Assembly (NCBI GenBank): GCA_015661035.1 | Contig: JACVJA010000025.1 | Location: forward strand, 1-10,270 | Direction: 5' to 3' | Source of the DNA: Candidatus Calidifonticultor daggyaiensis | GTDB lineage: Bacteria; Actinomycetota; Humimicrobiia; Humimicrobiales; Humimicrobiaceae | Length of the DNA stretch: 10,270 bases | In this document: piece after piece, positions 1-7,055 of the stretch | How positions within the stretch are numbered: position 1 is the first letter of the stretch | Layout: the number at the start of each line of letters is the position of its first letter | The notes under the pieces: generated by a model | Database searches by the model: none | Seen by the model: only the letters and a program-made list of their open reading frames with translations | Told to the model about the DNA's origin: nothing | Translations under genes and position numbers: made by a program

Positions 1-396
1 TTTATATTCTAAAGGCTTACAAAACTCTAAAATTACTCCATTTGGGTCTTTAAAAAGAAGAACTTTTACACCTAATTCGGGTATTTCAGTTGAAGGAAGA
101 ACAATTTCTACATTATTTGACTTTAAATGCCCTTCCCATTTTTCCAAGTTATCAACTTCAATCGCAATATGTCTATAACCAACATCAGATTCTTTTAACG
201 TAATTTTTTTATTTTTACCATAATAATCAAATAACTCTATTCTATGTCCATTTTTTAAAAGAAAATATGTAATAGTGCAATCAGACATTTTCACAGTTTT
301 TTGAATTTTTAAATTTAAAATATCACGATAAAAACGAAGAGAGGCATCAAAATTTTTTACATTTATACCAATATGATTAAAACTAATCAGTTCCAT
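1..396 (-). CDS. VOC-superfamily protein (glyoxalase/dioxygenase fold), 3'-truncated by window edge
   Basis: The frame starts at an ATG at 396 and stays open for 132 codons to the window edge, so the stop lies outside. The protein opens with MELISFNHIGINVKNFDAS, the typical first strand and helix of a vicinal-oxygen-chelate protein. The four metal positions of the family are all present: His8 (NHIGI), Glu54 (HRIELF), His76 (RHIAIEV) and Glu124 (DPNGVILEF). The DPNG turn before the last strand is also typical. With 132 residues seen and a usual size near 125-135, almost the whole protein is here. Members include lactoylglutathione lyase, methylmalonyl-CoA epimerase and lyases acting on small oxo compounds; the sequence does not decide between these. 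The start is only 3 bp beyond the stop of the GntR regulator gene, so it is co-transcribed and probably translationally coupled. In context it may process or detoxify a carbonyl intermediate (inference). Confidence 0.88.
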   Translation of the reverse strand, partial: MELISFNHIGINVKNFDASLRFYRDILNLKIQKTVKMSDCTITYFLLKNGHRIELFDYYGKNKKITLKESDVGYRHIAIEVDNLEKWEGHLKSNNVEIVLPSTEIPELGVKVLLFKDPNGVILEFCKPLEYK

Positions 397-399
397 TTT

Positions 400-1152
400 T
401 TACTCACTATCTTGTTGAGCTTTTCTTCTTCCCTGCAAAAAAACTTTATAAGCATACATATCTGCTCGAGAAATTATTCTAGAATATTCAATTATTCTTC
501 CAAAAGCATCAGTAGTTAAGCGGGTTACACTAATAACAGGAGAACCAACATTAATATTTAGCAATGAAGATTCAACTTCATCTGCTGCTTTAGCTTCAAC
601 AACTTCAGTTGCAGTGCTTAATTCTATGTTATATTTTGTCTCCATAACTGCATAAATTGAATCACTTATACCTGGATCATTTATTATACTTGGAACTATT
701 TGAGCCAGCAGATACACTTGTGAAATACCAATAGGCTCGTTCTCAACGCTTTTAATACGTTTAATGCTATAAAGTGGTGTTCCAGGAGGTACTTTCATTT
801 GTTCTGCAATTTCTTCATTTGCTAATATTTCTTTTGCTTCCAAAACTTTTGTATCAGCAATTATGCCTTGAGATTTTACTGTCTCAGACCAACTAGATAT
901 ACTATTAAGCTCCTGAGTTAGCTTTTTCTTTTTAACAAAAGTACCCTTACCTTGTATTTTTTTAACATATCCCTCTTTTTCAAGTTCATCAATTGCTAAC
1001 CTTACAGTCATTCTGCTAACATTATATAAGGATATTAACTCACTTTCTGATGGTATTGGGTCATTTACAGCATATTTGTTGCTTTTAATTTTTTCCTTTA
1101 TATCCTGTTTTATCTGATGATACAAAGGAATTGGGCTATTTTTATCTATCAC
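400..1152 (-). CDS. GntR-family transcriptional regulator, HutC subfamily (wHTH + UTRA)
   Basis: This 250-residue protein has the usual length and layout of HutC-type GntR regulators. An N-terminal winged helix-turn-helix spans about residues 8-74: PLYHQIKQDIKEKI, then PSESELISLYNVSRMTVRLAIDELEKEG and the wing KKIQGKGTFV. A UTRA effector-binding domain follows at about 95-235, with the typical segments PLYSIKRIK and PVISVTRLTTDAFGRIIEYSR. UTRA domains bind small molecules such as sugar phosphates, amino-acid derivatives or fatty acids. The start is a GTG: an in-frame stop lies three codons upstream, and GGTGAT stands six bases before the GTG. It lies 34 bp after the dehydrogenase gene and 3 bp before the VOC gene, so it is in their operon and probably controls it and perhaps the divergent promoters near 3500-4020. 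Repressor is more likely than activator, by family habit. The ligand is unknown. Confidence 0.93.
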   Translation of the reverse strand: MIDKNSPIPLYHQIKQDIKEKIKSNKYAVNDPIPSESELISLYNVSRMTVRLAIDELEKEGYVKKIQGKGTFVKKKKLTQELNSISSWSETVKSQGIIADTKVLEAKEILANEEIAEQMKVPPGTPLYSIKRIKSVENEPIGISQVYLLAQIVPSIINDPGISDSIYAVMETKYNIELSTATEVVEAKAADEVESSLLNINVGSPVISVTRLTTDAFGRIIEYSRIISRADMYAYKVFLQGRRKAQQDSE

Positions 1153-1186
1153 TTTAAATCACCAATTATTTTAAAAAATAAAAATT

Positions 1187-2239
1187 TTAATAAACCTTTC
1201 TTTCTTTTAACTCGGGTGATGCAAATACTTTAATTAAATTAGGGTCAGATTTTAATTCTTTTAATGCCCACTCCAAGTCTTCTAAAGGCACAGCCATTGA
1301 AAACATTTTCCTTGCAGCAATACGTCCATGTGCCAATAAAGCGATTGCATCTAACCAATCAACTCCAACACCTGCACACGAGCCCGCTACATTTTTTTCA
1401 CCTAAAACTAAATCATAAGGTTTTATTCTTATTTCGGCATCAGGCGGGCAAATTCCAAACGCTGCTACAGTGCCACCAGGACGCACCATCTCAAATGCTT
1501 GTTCATAAGTTTTAGGAGTACCCACAGCTTCAATTACATAATCAGCTCCTCTACCACAAGTTATGTCCTTAACTGCTGATATTACATCTTTTGTCTCATT
1601 AATATTGATAATATAATCAACTCCCATTTCTTTTGCTATATTTAACCTTTTTTCATTGTCTCCAATAATAATTACCGGAGCAGCTCCCCTTAACATTGCT
1701 AATACAGAATGCAGAATTCCAAGCCCACAGCCAATTACAGCAACACTACTTCCAATTTTTACATTCATAGCTTTACTTGAATGTATAACACAGCTAACAG
1801 GTTCAATAAAAGCACCAGTTTCAAAATCCAAATTATCTGGAAGTAAGTGCACCTGATCCCATGGGGCTTTTACATATTCAGCATAACTTCCATCTATATG
1901 AATTCCGAGTTGTGTAAAAGAACGACACATCAATTTTTGACCTCTGCGGCAATAAAAGCATACACCACAACTCATATTAATATCAGCAGTTACCCTATCA
2001 CCCTCCTTTAACCCTTCAGCATTTTTACCAACTTTAGCAATAACACCGGAAAATTCATGACCAGCAATCATAGGTAACTTATCTGCTGAATAAGCACCAG
2101 TGTAAATGCTCCAATCTGTCCCACAAATTCCAGTATACTTAACCCTAATTAATACTTCATCATCATTAATTTCTGGTATCGGAACTTCTTTAATTGAAAT
2201 TACACCTGGTTTTTCAAAAACAGCAGCTTTCATTTTCAT
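1187..2239 (-). CDS. Zinc-dependent medium-chain alcohol/polyol dehydrogenase (sorbitol/threonine dehydrogenase-like)
   Basis: The 350-residue protein belongs to the MDR superfamily and should oxidise a sugar or polyol hydroxyl to a ketone with NAD(P)+ in the cytoplasm. Catalytic zinc residues are visible: Cys39 (GICGTD), His61-Glu62 (AGHEFSG) and Glu146 (FIEP). The structural zinc site is complete with Cys91, Cys94, Cys97 and Cys105. The Rossmann domain starts at about 165 with VAVIGCGLGILH. Its glycine pattern is one residue tighter than the usual GxGxxG, and the acidic residue at the end of the second strand is shifted (IIIGDNEKR), so NAD versus NADP preference cannot be called. The first ATG is preferred over the one two codons later because AGAGGTG lies four bases before it. 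It is the first gene of a three-gene unit with the GntR regulator and VOC protein. The exact substrate is not readable; sorbitol, threonine, butanediol or inositol-type compounds are all possible. Confidence 0.92.
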   Translation of the reverse strand: MKMKAAVFEKPGVISIKEVPIPEINDDEVLIRVKYTGICGTDWSIYTGAYSADKLPMIAGHEFSGVIAKVGKNAEGLKEGDRVTADINMSCGVCFYCRRGQKLMCRSFTQLGIHIDGSYAEYVKAPWDQVHLLPDNLDFETGAFIEPVSCVIHSSKAMNVKIGSSVAVIGCGLGILHSVLAMLRGAAPVIIIGDNEKRLNIAKEMGVDYIININETKDVISAVKDITCGRGADYVIEAVGTPKTYEQAFEMVRPGGTVAAFGICPPDAEIRIKPYDLVLGEKNVAGSCAGVGVDWLDAIALLAHGRIAARKMFSMAVPLEDLEWALKELKSDPNLIKVFASPELKERKVY

Positions 2240-2268
2240 ATTGCACCTCTTATCTAATATAATAAATA

Positions 2269-2298
2269 ATTATAATCTTATATTTTAAAATTTGTATA
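2269..2298 (-). promoter_or_regulatory. Candidate sigma70-type promoter for the dehydrogenase-GntR-VOC unit
   Basis: Read on the minus strand, TATACA (2293-2298) is followed after 18 bases by a consensus TATAAT (2269-2274), about 30 bases before the dehydrogenase ATG. The -35 matches four of six consensus bases. A near-palindrome, TATATGCATGTA (2295-2306), overlaps the -35 and could be an operator. Such matches arise easily in AT-rich DNA, so this is tentative. The rest of the 254-bp gap (2240-2493) shows no gene and no clear terminator. Confidence 0.4.
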
Positions 2299-2493
2299 TG
2301 CATGTATCTAATTTTTCACACTAACTTACTGTGATGATAAATAGATAAATCATAAATAAATATTACTTTCATAAAATGTCTTATAATCTTATTAAAATAA
2401 AATTTTGTTAAATAAAATATTTTTAGCTTAATATGATTATTCAAAAATAAGTAAATAATAAGAAAAACAAAAAACTAATAAATTTAATAACTT

Positions 2494-3468
2494 TTATTGA
2501 AACAAAACATCATTTCTGCCTTCATAAGGTGATTTAATGATTAATGGTTTTAAATATTCAATTGTTTTCTCAATACCATCTTGCCTGCTCATGGTTACAT
2601 CCTCATGCTCATAACTCATAACATAATCATACCCAATCATTGAAAGCTCTGTAATTACTTTTTTCCATGGGACACTTCCCCAGCCAGGTATTCTAAATCT
2701 AAAACCCCTGCCTAACCTTTGCCAATCACCTTGTGGAATTCTGCCAGACCTAGCCAAATTATGCTCAACAACCTCTCCATCTTTTGCATGAACATGATAG
2801 ATTTTATCCTTTAATACATCAATAAAAACTTCTACCTTTACATCAAGATAAATTAAATTTGCTGGATCAAAGTTAAAACCAAATTCCTTCCTATTGCCCA
2901 TAAGTTCAATTGCTCTTACTGCAGTATCTATATCATACACTAATTCATTTGGATGGGGTTCATGTGCAAATTTAATACCATACTCTCCAAATTTATCTAA
3001 AATTGGGCTCCAAAGATTTACGAAATCTTCCTCCATTTTAGCCCACCCTTTAGACCATGGCCAGTTAAAATACCTACCGAAATTCTCACAGCCAATAAAA
3101 CCACAAACTACAGGAATTTCTAATATATTTGCCGCTTGGGCTGTTTTAATCATTCTTTCTGTTCCAAATTTTATCTTTTCTTCCTTAGATCCTTTATAAA
3201 TTGCATCAGTATCCTCGCCGTATGGACCAAGTACTATTTGTCCTTCAGGGTGATTACTCAGCGCAGAAATAATTAACCCATTATCGCTTATAATCTTTTT
3301 AATTTTTTTTGCATAGCTGTTATCTTTAATTACTAAATCAATATCAAGATGAGGATTTCCATTAAAAGCAGGCAGCTCTACTGCCTCATATCCTAAACTT
3401 GCAGCCATGGAACACGTTTCTTCTAAGCTTTTGTCCAAAAATGTTGCTGTAAACAAACCAATTTTCAT
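2494..3468 (-). CDS. Xylose isomerase-like TIM-barrel protein (sugar phosphate isomerase/epimerase family)
   Basis: The 324-residue protein starts MKIGLFTATFLDKSLEE and continues AASLGYEAVELPAF, the classic first strand and helix of the AP-endonuclease-2/xylose-isomerase-like fold. Metal-ligand candidates sit on the expected strands: Glu170 (KFAHEPHPNE), Asp201 (GFNFDPANL), His225 and His227 (IYHVHAKD) and Glu287 (MSYEHED). Relatives include IolE and IolI of inositol breakdown, hydroxypyruvate isomerase, tagatose/psicose epimerases and the glycoside-cleaving TIM-barrel proteins, so isomerase, epimerase or dehydratase activity on a sugar or keto-sugar is likely. It is somewhat longer than the usual 270-300 residues. 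The extra length lies around 78-100 and around 236-268, which includes RIPGWGSVPW near the active site. TGGAGGT lies a few bases before the ATG, a strong ribosome binding site. It reads away from the flavoenzyme gene across a shared intergenic region and may be transcribed separately from the dehydrogenase unit 254 bp further on. Confidence 0.88.
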   Translation of the reverse strand: MKIGLFTATFLDKSLEETCSMAASLGYEAVELPAFNGNPHLDIDLVIKDNSYAKKIKKIISDNGLIISALSNHPEGQIVLGPYGEDTDAIYKGSKEEKIKFGTERMIKTAQAANILEIPVVCGFIGCENFGRYFNWPWSKGWAKMEEDFVNLWSPILDKFGEYGIKFAHEPHPNELVYDIDTAVRAIELMGNRKEFGFNFDPANLIYLDVKVEVFIDVLKDKIYHVHAKDGEVVEHNLARSGRIPQGDWQRLGRGFRFRIPGWGSVPWKKVITELSMIGYDYVMSYEHEDVTMSRQDGIEKTIEYLKPLIIKSPYEGRNDVLFQ

Positions 3469-3497
3469 TTTTTACCTCCAGTAAAATATTAAACTTG

Positions 3498-3511
3498 GTT
3501 AATATATTAAC
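3498..3511. promoter_or_regulatory. 14-bp perfect palindrome upstream of the isomerase gene
   Basis: GTTAATATATTAAC is its own reverse complement and lies 30-43 bases before the isomerase ATG at 3468, where a core promoter or leader should be. It could be an operator. It is a different sequence from the 18-bp palindrome at 3876. AT-only stretches produce palindromes readily, but the G/C ends make this one less trivial. It is one of four symmetric or operator-like elements in the 583-bp gene-free stretch 3469-4051, which otherwise holds no open reading frame of note. Confidence 0.35.
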
Positions 3512-3633
3512 TTTTAAACAAAAAATCATTTGATAAAAAATTTATTTAATTATTTTTTATACCTTTATTAACAATATTATTAGCAATATTAAATATAATA
3601 AAAAATTAGTGTAAAATTAATCTTATAAAGACG

Positions 3634-3649
3634 TATAGACGTTATAATA
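3634..3649. promoter_or_regulatory. Imperfect second copy of the 18-bp operator-like palindrome
   Basis: TATAGACGTTATAATA shares the 11-base run ACGTTATAATA exactly with the right part of the palindrome at 3876-3893. The left part TATA also matches if one extra base (the G at 3638) is allowed. A near-direct repeat GACGTATA stands just before it (3630-3637). The site lies about 170 bp upstream of the isomerase start. Repetition of an 11-mer containing ACG in DNA this AT-rich suggests a binding site rather than chance (inference). Confidence 0.42.
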
Positions 3650-3875
3650 TGTTATTCTGATAGTAACACTCAAAAATTTAAAAGTCAACAATAAAATTGT
3701 TTATTAAAAGTTAGATCTTACTATTTAAATAATTACAAATATTTATAGTTACTATAATTACAAAAATACTTAATAAAAAAATATTTGATAATTTGAGTTA
3801 AAAATATTCAAAGCCGAATTTTTATTTTAGACTTGCAAATTTAATACATAATTAAGTATAATTAAAAAATAGTGA

Positions 3876-3893
3876 TATTATAACGTTATAATA
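3876..3893. promoter_or_regulatory. 18-bp perfect palindrome, probable operator in the divergent intergenic region
   Basis: TATTATAACGTTATAATA is perfectly self-complementary over 18 bp, centred on the CG at 3884/3885. Both strands carry a TATAAT inside it, so a protein bound here could cover a -10 element. It stands about 160 bp before the flavoenzyme ATG. The ATAACGTTAT core with a central CG resembles LacI-family operators as much as GntR-family ones. The only regulator in the window is the GntR/HutC-type protein at 400-1152, so which protein binds is unknown. Confidence 0.55.
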
Positions 3894-3995
3894 AATTGCT
3901 TTTTTTAATTTATCTTTAGCAAATTTTATATACAGAAAATAATTAGTTTCATGAATAACAAATAATAGTAAATATAATTGTGAATAAAAATTAAT

Positions 3996-4023
3996 AATGT
4001 TGAAAACATTTTTAACGTATAAT
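3996..4023 (+). promoter_or_regulatory. Candidate promoter/operator of the flavoenzyme gene
   Basis: AATGTT-gaa-AACATT (3996-4010) is a perfect 6-bp inverted repeat with a 3-base spacer. A consensus TATAAT follows at 4018-4023, about 28 bases before the ATG at 4052, a good place for a -10 element. The TTGAAA at 4000-4005 is only 12 bases from it, too short for a normal -35 spacing, so the promoter may depend on an activator or have a poor -35. The preceding CG at 4016-4017 makes CGTATAAT, reminiscent of the half-site at 3876-3893. Confidence 0.35.
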
Positions 4024-4051
4024 TATTAAATTAAAAAATAAGGGGGTTTTT

Positions 4052-5293
4052 ATGAATTCAGAAAATTTAGTTTTCTCACCAATTCAGATAGGATACCGTA
4101 AGGTTGAAAATAGAATTGTTATGAATGCAATGGAATGTTGTGATGCTGATTTAGAAGGAAATCCCTCTGATTTGACTTACAAACGTTATGAAAATTTATT
4201 CAGGGGTAATGCGGGGGTAATATTTTTGGAAGCTATTACTATTACTTATGAAAGTATTGCGCGAATACATCAATTAAGTATATTGCCGCAAAATAAAAAA
4301 CAATTAGAAAAATTTGTTTCTAGAATGAAACAAATAAATAATAAACCTTTATTCATTTTCCAGCTTACACACTCTGGCGAGTTGAGTAATCCAAAATTTT
4401 CAAAGCAAGTAACTGTAAAACCACTCCCTGGTTACGGTGGGGAACTCTTAAATGAAGATGACATTAAACATTTTATTAATCAATTTGTTGAGGCTTCAAA
4501 AATAGCATATGATGTCGGTGCAGATGGTGTAGATTTAAAATTGTGTCATGGATATTTAGGTTCTCAACTATTACGTCCTTGGAATGATAGAAAGTGGAAG
4601 TATGGAGGTCCTTGGGAAAATAGGTCAAGATTTGCTTTTGAACTCATAGAAAGAGTTAGAAATACAATAAACGATCCAAAATTTTTAATTGGTTCAAAAA
4701 TTTCAATGTGGGAAGGTTTTCCAGGGGGTTTTGGAACTAGTAGTCCTAGATCAGGGTATCCTGATATGACAGAACCCATTGCTTTAGCAAAAGGCCTTGA
4801 AGAAAGAGGTGCTAATTTTATTATGCAGAGTGCAGGCAGTCCTTCCCTAACCTTAGCACTAACACAGCCAGACAAAAAGATTCCTGATTATGTATATTTG
4901 CATCATTATTTTTCTAAAATATTAAGAGATAATTTAAAAAAACAAACAATAGTAATGGGTTCTGCATATTCAATATTTTCAAATGGTAAAAATAATTTAA
5001 GAGCATTAGAGCCAGAAGAAAAAACATTTCTTTATTGGGCAGATAAAAATATTAGAGAAGGCATTGTTGATATGGTAGCTTTAGGCAGACAGTCTTTAGC
5101 AGATCCCTTAATACCAGAAAAGCTAATTTCAGGAAGAGAAAAAGAAGTTAATTGGTGCACTGCATGTGATAGCTGTATAGAATTTTTAATAAGACAATCT
5201 CCTGTAGGTTGTGCAATATACAATAAATATTACAGGGATTCCTTAAAGAAAATAAGACTAGAGGAAGGCAAATTAAAAGAAAAAAGGACTTAA
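4052..5293 (+). CDS. Old Yellow Enzyme-family NADH:flavin oxidoreductase with C-terminal 4Fe-4S cysteine cluster
   Basis: The 413-residue protein is an FMN-binding TIM barrel. It begins with LVFSPIQIGYRKVENRIVMNAM, as family members do, and carries FQLTHSGE (103-110), then DLKLCHGYLGSQLLRPWNDR (161-180) with Lys163 and His166 in the active-site pair, followed by the YGGPWENRSRF motif (184-194). The C-terminal part has MVALGRQSLADP (341-352) and four cysteines, 379, 382, 385 and 397, spaced nearly as in the 4Fe-4S site of trimethylamine dehydrogenase. The FAD/NAD-binding domains found in 2,4-dienoyl-CoA reductase and trimethylamine dehydrogenase are absent, because the protein ends 16 residues after the last cysteine. 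Electrons must therefore come from a separate partner or from NAD(P)H directly. AGGGGG lies five bases before the ATG. The likely reaction is reduction or oxidation at a C=C bond next to a carbonyl; the substrate is unknown. It is the only plus-strand gene here, and its own promoter region is shared with the isomerase gene. Confidence 0.9.
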   Translation: MNSENLVFSPIQIGYRKVENRIVMNAMECCDADLEGNPSDLTYKRYENLFRGNAGVIFLEAITITYESIARIHQLSILPQNKKQLEKFVSRMKQINNKPLFIFQLTHSGELSNPKFSKQVTVKPLPGYGGELLNEDDIKHFINQFVEASKIAYDVGADGVDLKLCHGYLGSQLLRPWNDRKWKYGGPWENRSRFAFELIERVRNTINDPKFLIGSKISMWEGFPGGFGTSSPRSGYPDMTEPIALAKGLEERGANFIMQSAGSPSLTLALTQPDKKIPDYVYLHHYFSKILRDNLKKQTIVMGSAYSIFSNGKNNLRALEPEEKTFLYWADKNIREGIVDMVALGRQSLADPLIPEKLISGREKEVNWCTACDSCIEFLIRQSPVGCAIYNKYYRDSLKKIRLEEGKLKEKRT

Positions 5294-5318
5294 TAAATAT
5301 GGTTATTAATATGATTAA

Positions 5319-5360
5319 ATGATTAATAGAAACTTAATTATGATTAATAGAAACTTAATC
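5319..5360. repeat. 21-bp tandem repeat, two copies
   Basis: ATGATTAATAGAAACTTAAT occurs at 5319-5338 and again at 5340-5359. With one following base each, the two units are 21 bp and abut directly, identical except for the last base. A partial earlier match (ATGATTAA) begins at 5311. The repeat lies just after the flavoenzyme stop, between convergent genes. It has no obvious function and probably arose by replication slippage. Confidence 0.8.
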
Positions 5361-5363
5361 AAT

Positions 5364-5394
5364 AAAAAACCTAATAAGAAACTTTGGGCTTTTT
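5364..5394 (-). terminator. Weak terminator candidate between convergent genes
   Basis: On the minus strand AAAAAGCC pairs with GGTTTTTT (one G-T wobble, eight pairs, 15-base loop) at the very end of the ATPase gene, overlapping its stop codon, and ends in a T-run. On the plus strand the same sequence forms the hairpin with one A/C mismatch and ends in CTTTTTAG, so it might also stop transcription from the flavoenzyme gene. Only two strong pairs hold the stem and the loop is large, so the call is uncertain. Confidence 0.35.
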
Positions 5395-6892
5395 AGTCAA
5401 CTGCTCCAGTAGCATAGTACATTACTTTACTCTCTGTTGCTTCTTGACGATTAAGCTGCCCTGTAATACGCCCTTCATGCATTACAATAATTCTATCAGA
5501 CATTCCTAATATTTCTGGAAGTTCTGATGAAATCATAATTATTCCAAAACCTTTTTCTGCAAGTTCATTCATTAAAGTATAGATTTCGTACTTAGCACCA
5601 ACATCTATTCCATGTGTAGGCTCATCTAAAATTAAAACTTTAGAATCTGTTGAAAGCCACTTGGCTAAAACAACTTTTTGTTGGTTTCCACCTGATAATT
5701 CACCTACATTTTTTAATATAGAAGGCGTTTTTATGTTAAGCTCACTCACATATTTTTTAGCATTCTTATTTTCTAAAGTAGAATCAATCATCCCACTTTT
5801 TTTAAACTTTTCAAGACACGCCATAGAAATATTTGAAACAACATTCATGTTTAAAAAAAGCCCTTGTGCCTTTCTGTCTTCAGTTGCAAATCCAATCCCG
5901 CACTTTATTGATTCTTTAGGATGTCTAAAAACTATTTTTTTGCCATTTAAAAAAACTGCCCCGCTATCAATTCTATCAGCACCAATAACTGCACGCATTA
6001 ATTCTGTTCTACCAGAACCTACTAATCCAAAGACACCAAGAATTTCTCCCGAATATAAATCAAAAGATGCGTCTTTAACTTTTTTACCAACATTTACATT
6101 CTTAACAGATAATAATATCTTATCTTTTGCAACATTAGTTTTTGGCGGGAAAGTATTTTTTAAATCACGGCCAATCATCATTGATATTATTTTATTTTTG
6201 TCAACTTCTTTAACTTCAACAGTATTAATAAAGTTTCCATCTCTTAATACTGTTGCTCTGTCACAAACATTAAATATTTCTTCAAGCCTATGCGAAATAT
6301 AAATTATAGTAACATTTTTTTCTTTTAATTCTTTAATAATTGAAAAAAGTTTTTCAAGTTCCTTATCGGTTAAAGTTGCAGAGGGTTCATCCATAACTAA
6401 TATTTTTGCTTTTAGTGAAAGTGCTTTTGCAATTTCAACCATTTGCTGTTGGGCAACACTTAACTGTGAAACCGGAACAGAATAGTTTTGAATTATATCA
6501 CGACCAACTAAATCAAGCCATTTCTTTGCTTCAGCTTTATGTTCTTTCTCTCTAATAAAACCATTTTTAGAAACTTCATGCCCTAACAACACATTATCTA
6601 TAGCATTCATAGTCGGAACTAAATTGAGTTCTTGATATATTACAGCAATACCATTTTTTATGGCATCTAATGGATGAGTAAAAACAACTTTTTCGCCCTC
6701 GATAAAAATTTCTCCAGCATCAGGCAAATAAGTTCCAGCAAGTATCTTCATAAGAGTTGATTTTCCTGCACCATTCTCACCTAGCAACGCATGAACTTCT
6801 CCTCTTTTAACTAAGAAATTTACATTGTTTAAAGCAACTACTCCAGGAAAGATTTTTGTAATATTTTTCATTTCTAATACATAGTCACTCAT
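5393..6892 (-). CDS. Sugar ABC transporter ATP-binding protein, RbsA/MglA type (two fused ATPase domains)
   Basis: This is the energy-coupling ATPase of a CUT2 sugar importer at the inner face of the membrane. The ATG at 6892 gives 499 residues, the normal size. It is preferred over a TTG four codons upstream because GGGTGA stands at the right distance before the ATG; that TTG would overlap the ribosome binding site. Domain 1 has Walker A GENGAGKST (38-46), signature LSVAQQQ (144-150) and Walker B ILVMDEPSAT (164-173). Domain 2 has a degenerate Walker A GLVGSGRTE (289-297), signature LSGGNQQK (399-406) and Walker B VLILDEPTHGID (419-430). An intact first site with a lysine-less second P-loop is usual for RbsA relatives. 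It is the last gene of the aldolase-permease-binding protein-ATPase series and follows the binding-protein gene after 223 bp that contain two hairpins. The sugar cannot be told from this subunit. Confidence 0.95.
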   Translation of the reverse strand: MSDYVLEMKNITKIFPGVVALNNVNFLVKRGEVHALLGENGAGKSTLMKILAGTYLPDAGEIFIEGEKVVFTHPLDAIKNGIAVIYQELNLVPTMNAIDNVLLGHEVSKNGFIREKEHKAEAKKWLDLVGRDIIQNYSVPVSQLSVAQQQMVEIAKALSLKAKILVMDEPSATLTDKELEKLFSIIKELKEKNVTIIYISHRLEEIFNVCDRATVLRDGNFINTVEVKEVDKNKIISMMIGRDLKNTFPPKTNVAKDKILLSVKNVNVGKKVKDASFDLYSGEILGVFGLVGSGRTELMRAVIGADRIDSGAVFLNGKKIVFRHPKESIKCGIGFATEDRKAQGLFLNMNVVSNISMACLEKFKKSGMIDSTLENKNAKKYVSELNIKTPSILKNVGELSGGNQQKVVLAKWLSTDSKVLILDEPTHGIDVGAKYEIYTLMNELAEKGFGIIMISSELPEILGMSDRIIVMHEGRITGQLNRQEATESKVMYYATGAVD

Positions 6893-6966
6893 ATTTTCAC
6901 CCAATTCTCAATTTAGTTTCCTAAATTTTAGTTTTTTAGTTTTATATTTTAAAACTTCAGAATTAT

Positions 6967-7002
6967 ATATTGCGATTGGGTTAATAAACCCAATCGCAAT
7001 AT
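6967..7002 (-). promoter_or_regulatory. Perfect 16-bp stem-loop between binding-protein and ATPase genes
   Basis: ATATTGCGATTGGGTT (6967-6982) and AACCCAATCGCAATAT (6987-7002) are exact reverse complements around a 4-base loop. No T-run follows on the minus strand, so a simple intrinsic terminator is unlikely. A stable hairpin after a binding-protein gene commonly protects the upstream message from 3' exonucleases and lowers expression of the downstream transporter genes; that role is inferred here. Confidence 0.75.
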
Positions 7003-7055
7003 CATAATTATTTTACTACAACCACAAAATATTTAGTATTTTTTTAAATTAATTT

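Noticed and set aside
2316..2334. TCACA and TGTGA forming an inverted repeat with 9-base spacer, recalling a CRP site.
   Set aside because: A CRP site has the order TGTGA-N6-TCACA; here the halves are reversed and the spacing is wrong.
3469..4051. Very AT-rich gene-free stretch considered as a replication origin.
   Set aside because: No cluster of DnaA boxes and no neighbouring replication genes; divergent promoters and operators explain it better.
5661..6302. Long open frame of 213 codons on the plus strand, opposite the ATPase gene.
   Set aside because: It lies wholly within a clear ABC ATPase gene. Its translation has no recognisable motif, and no ribosome binding site was noted.
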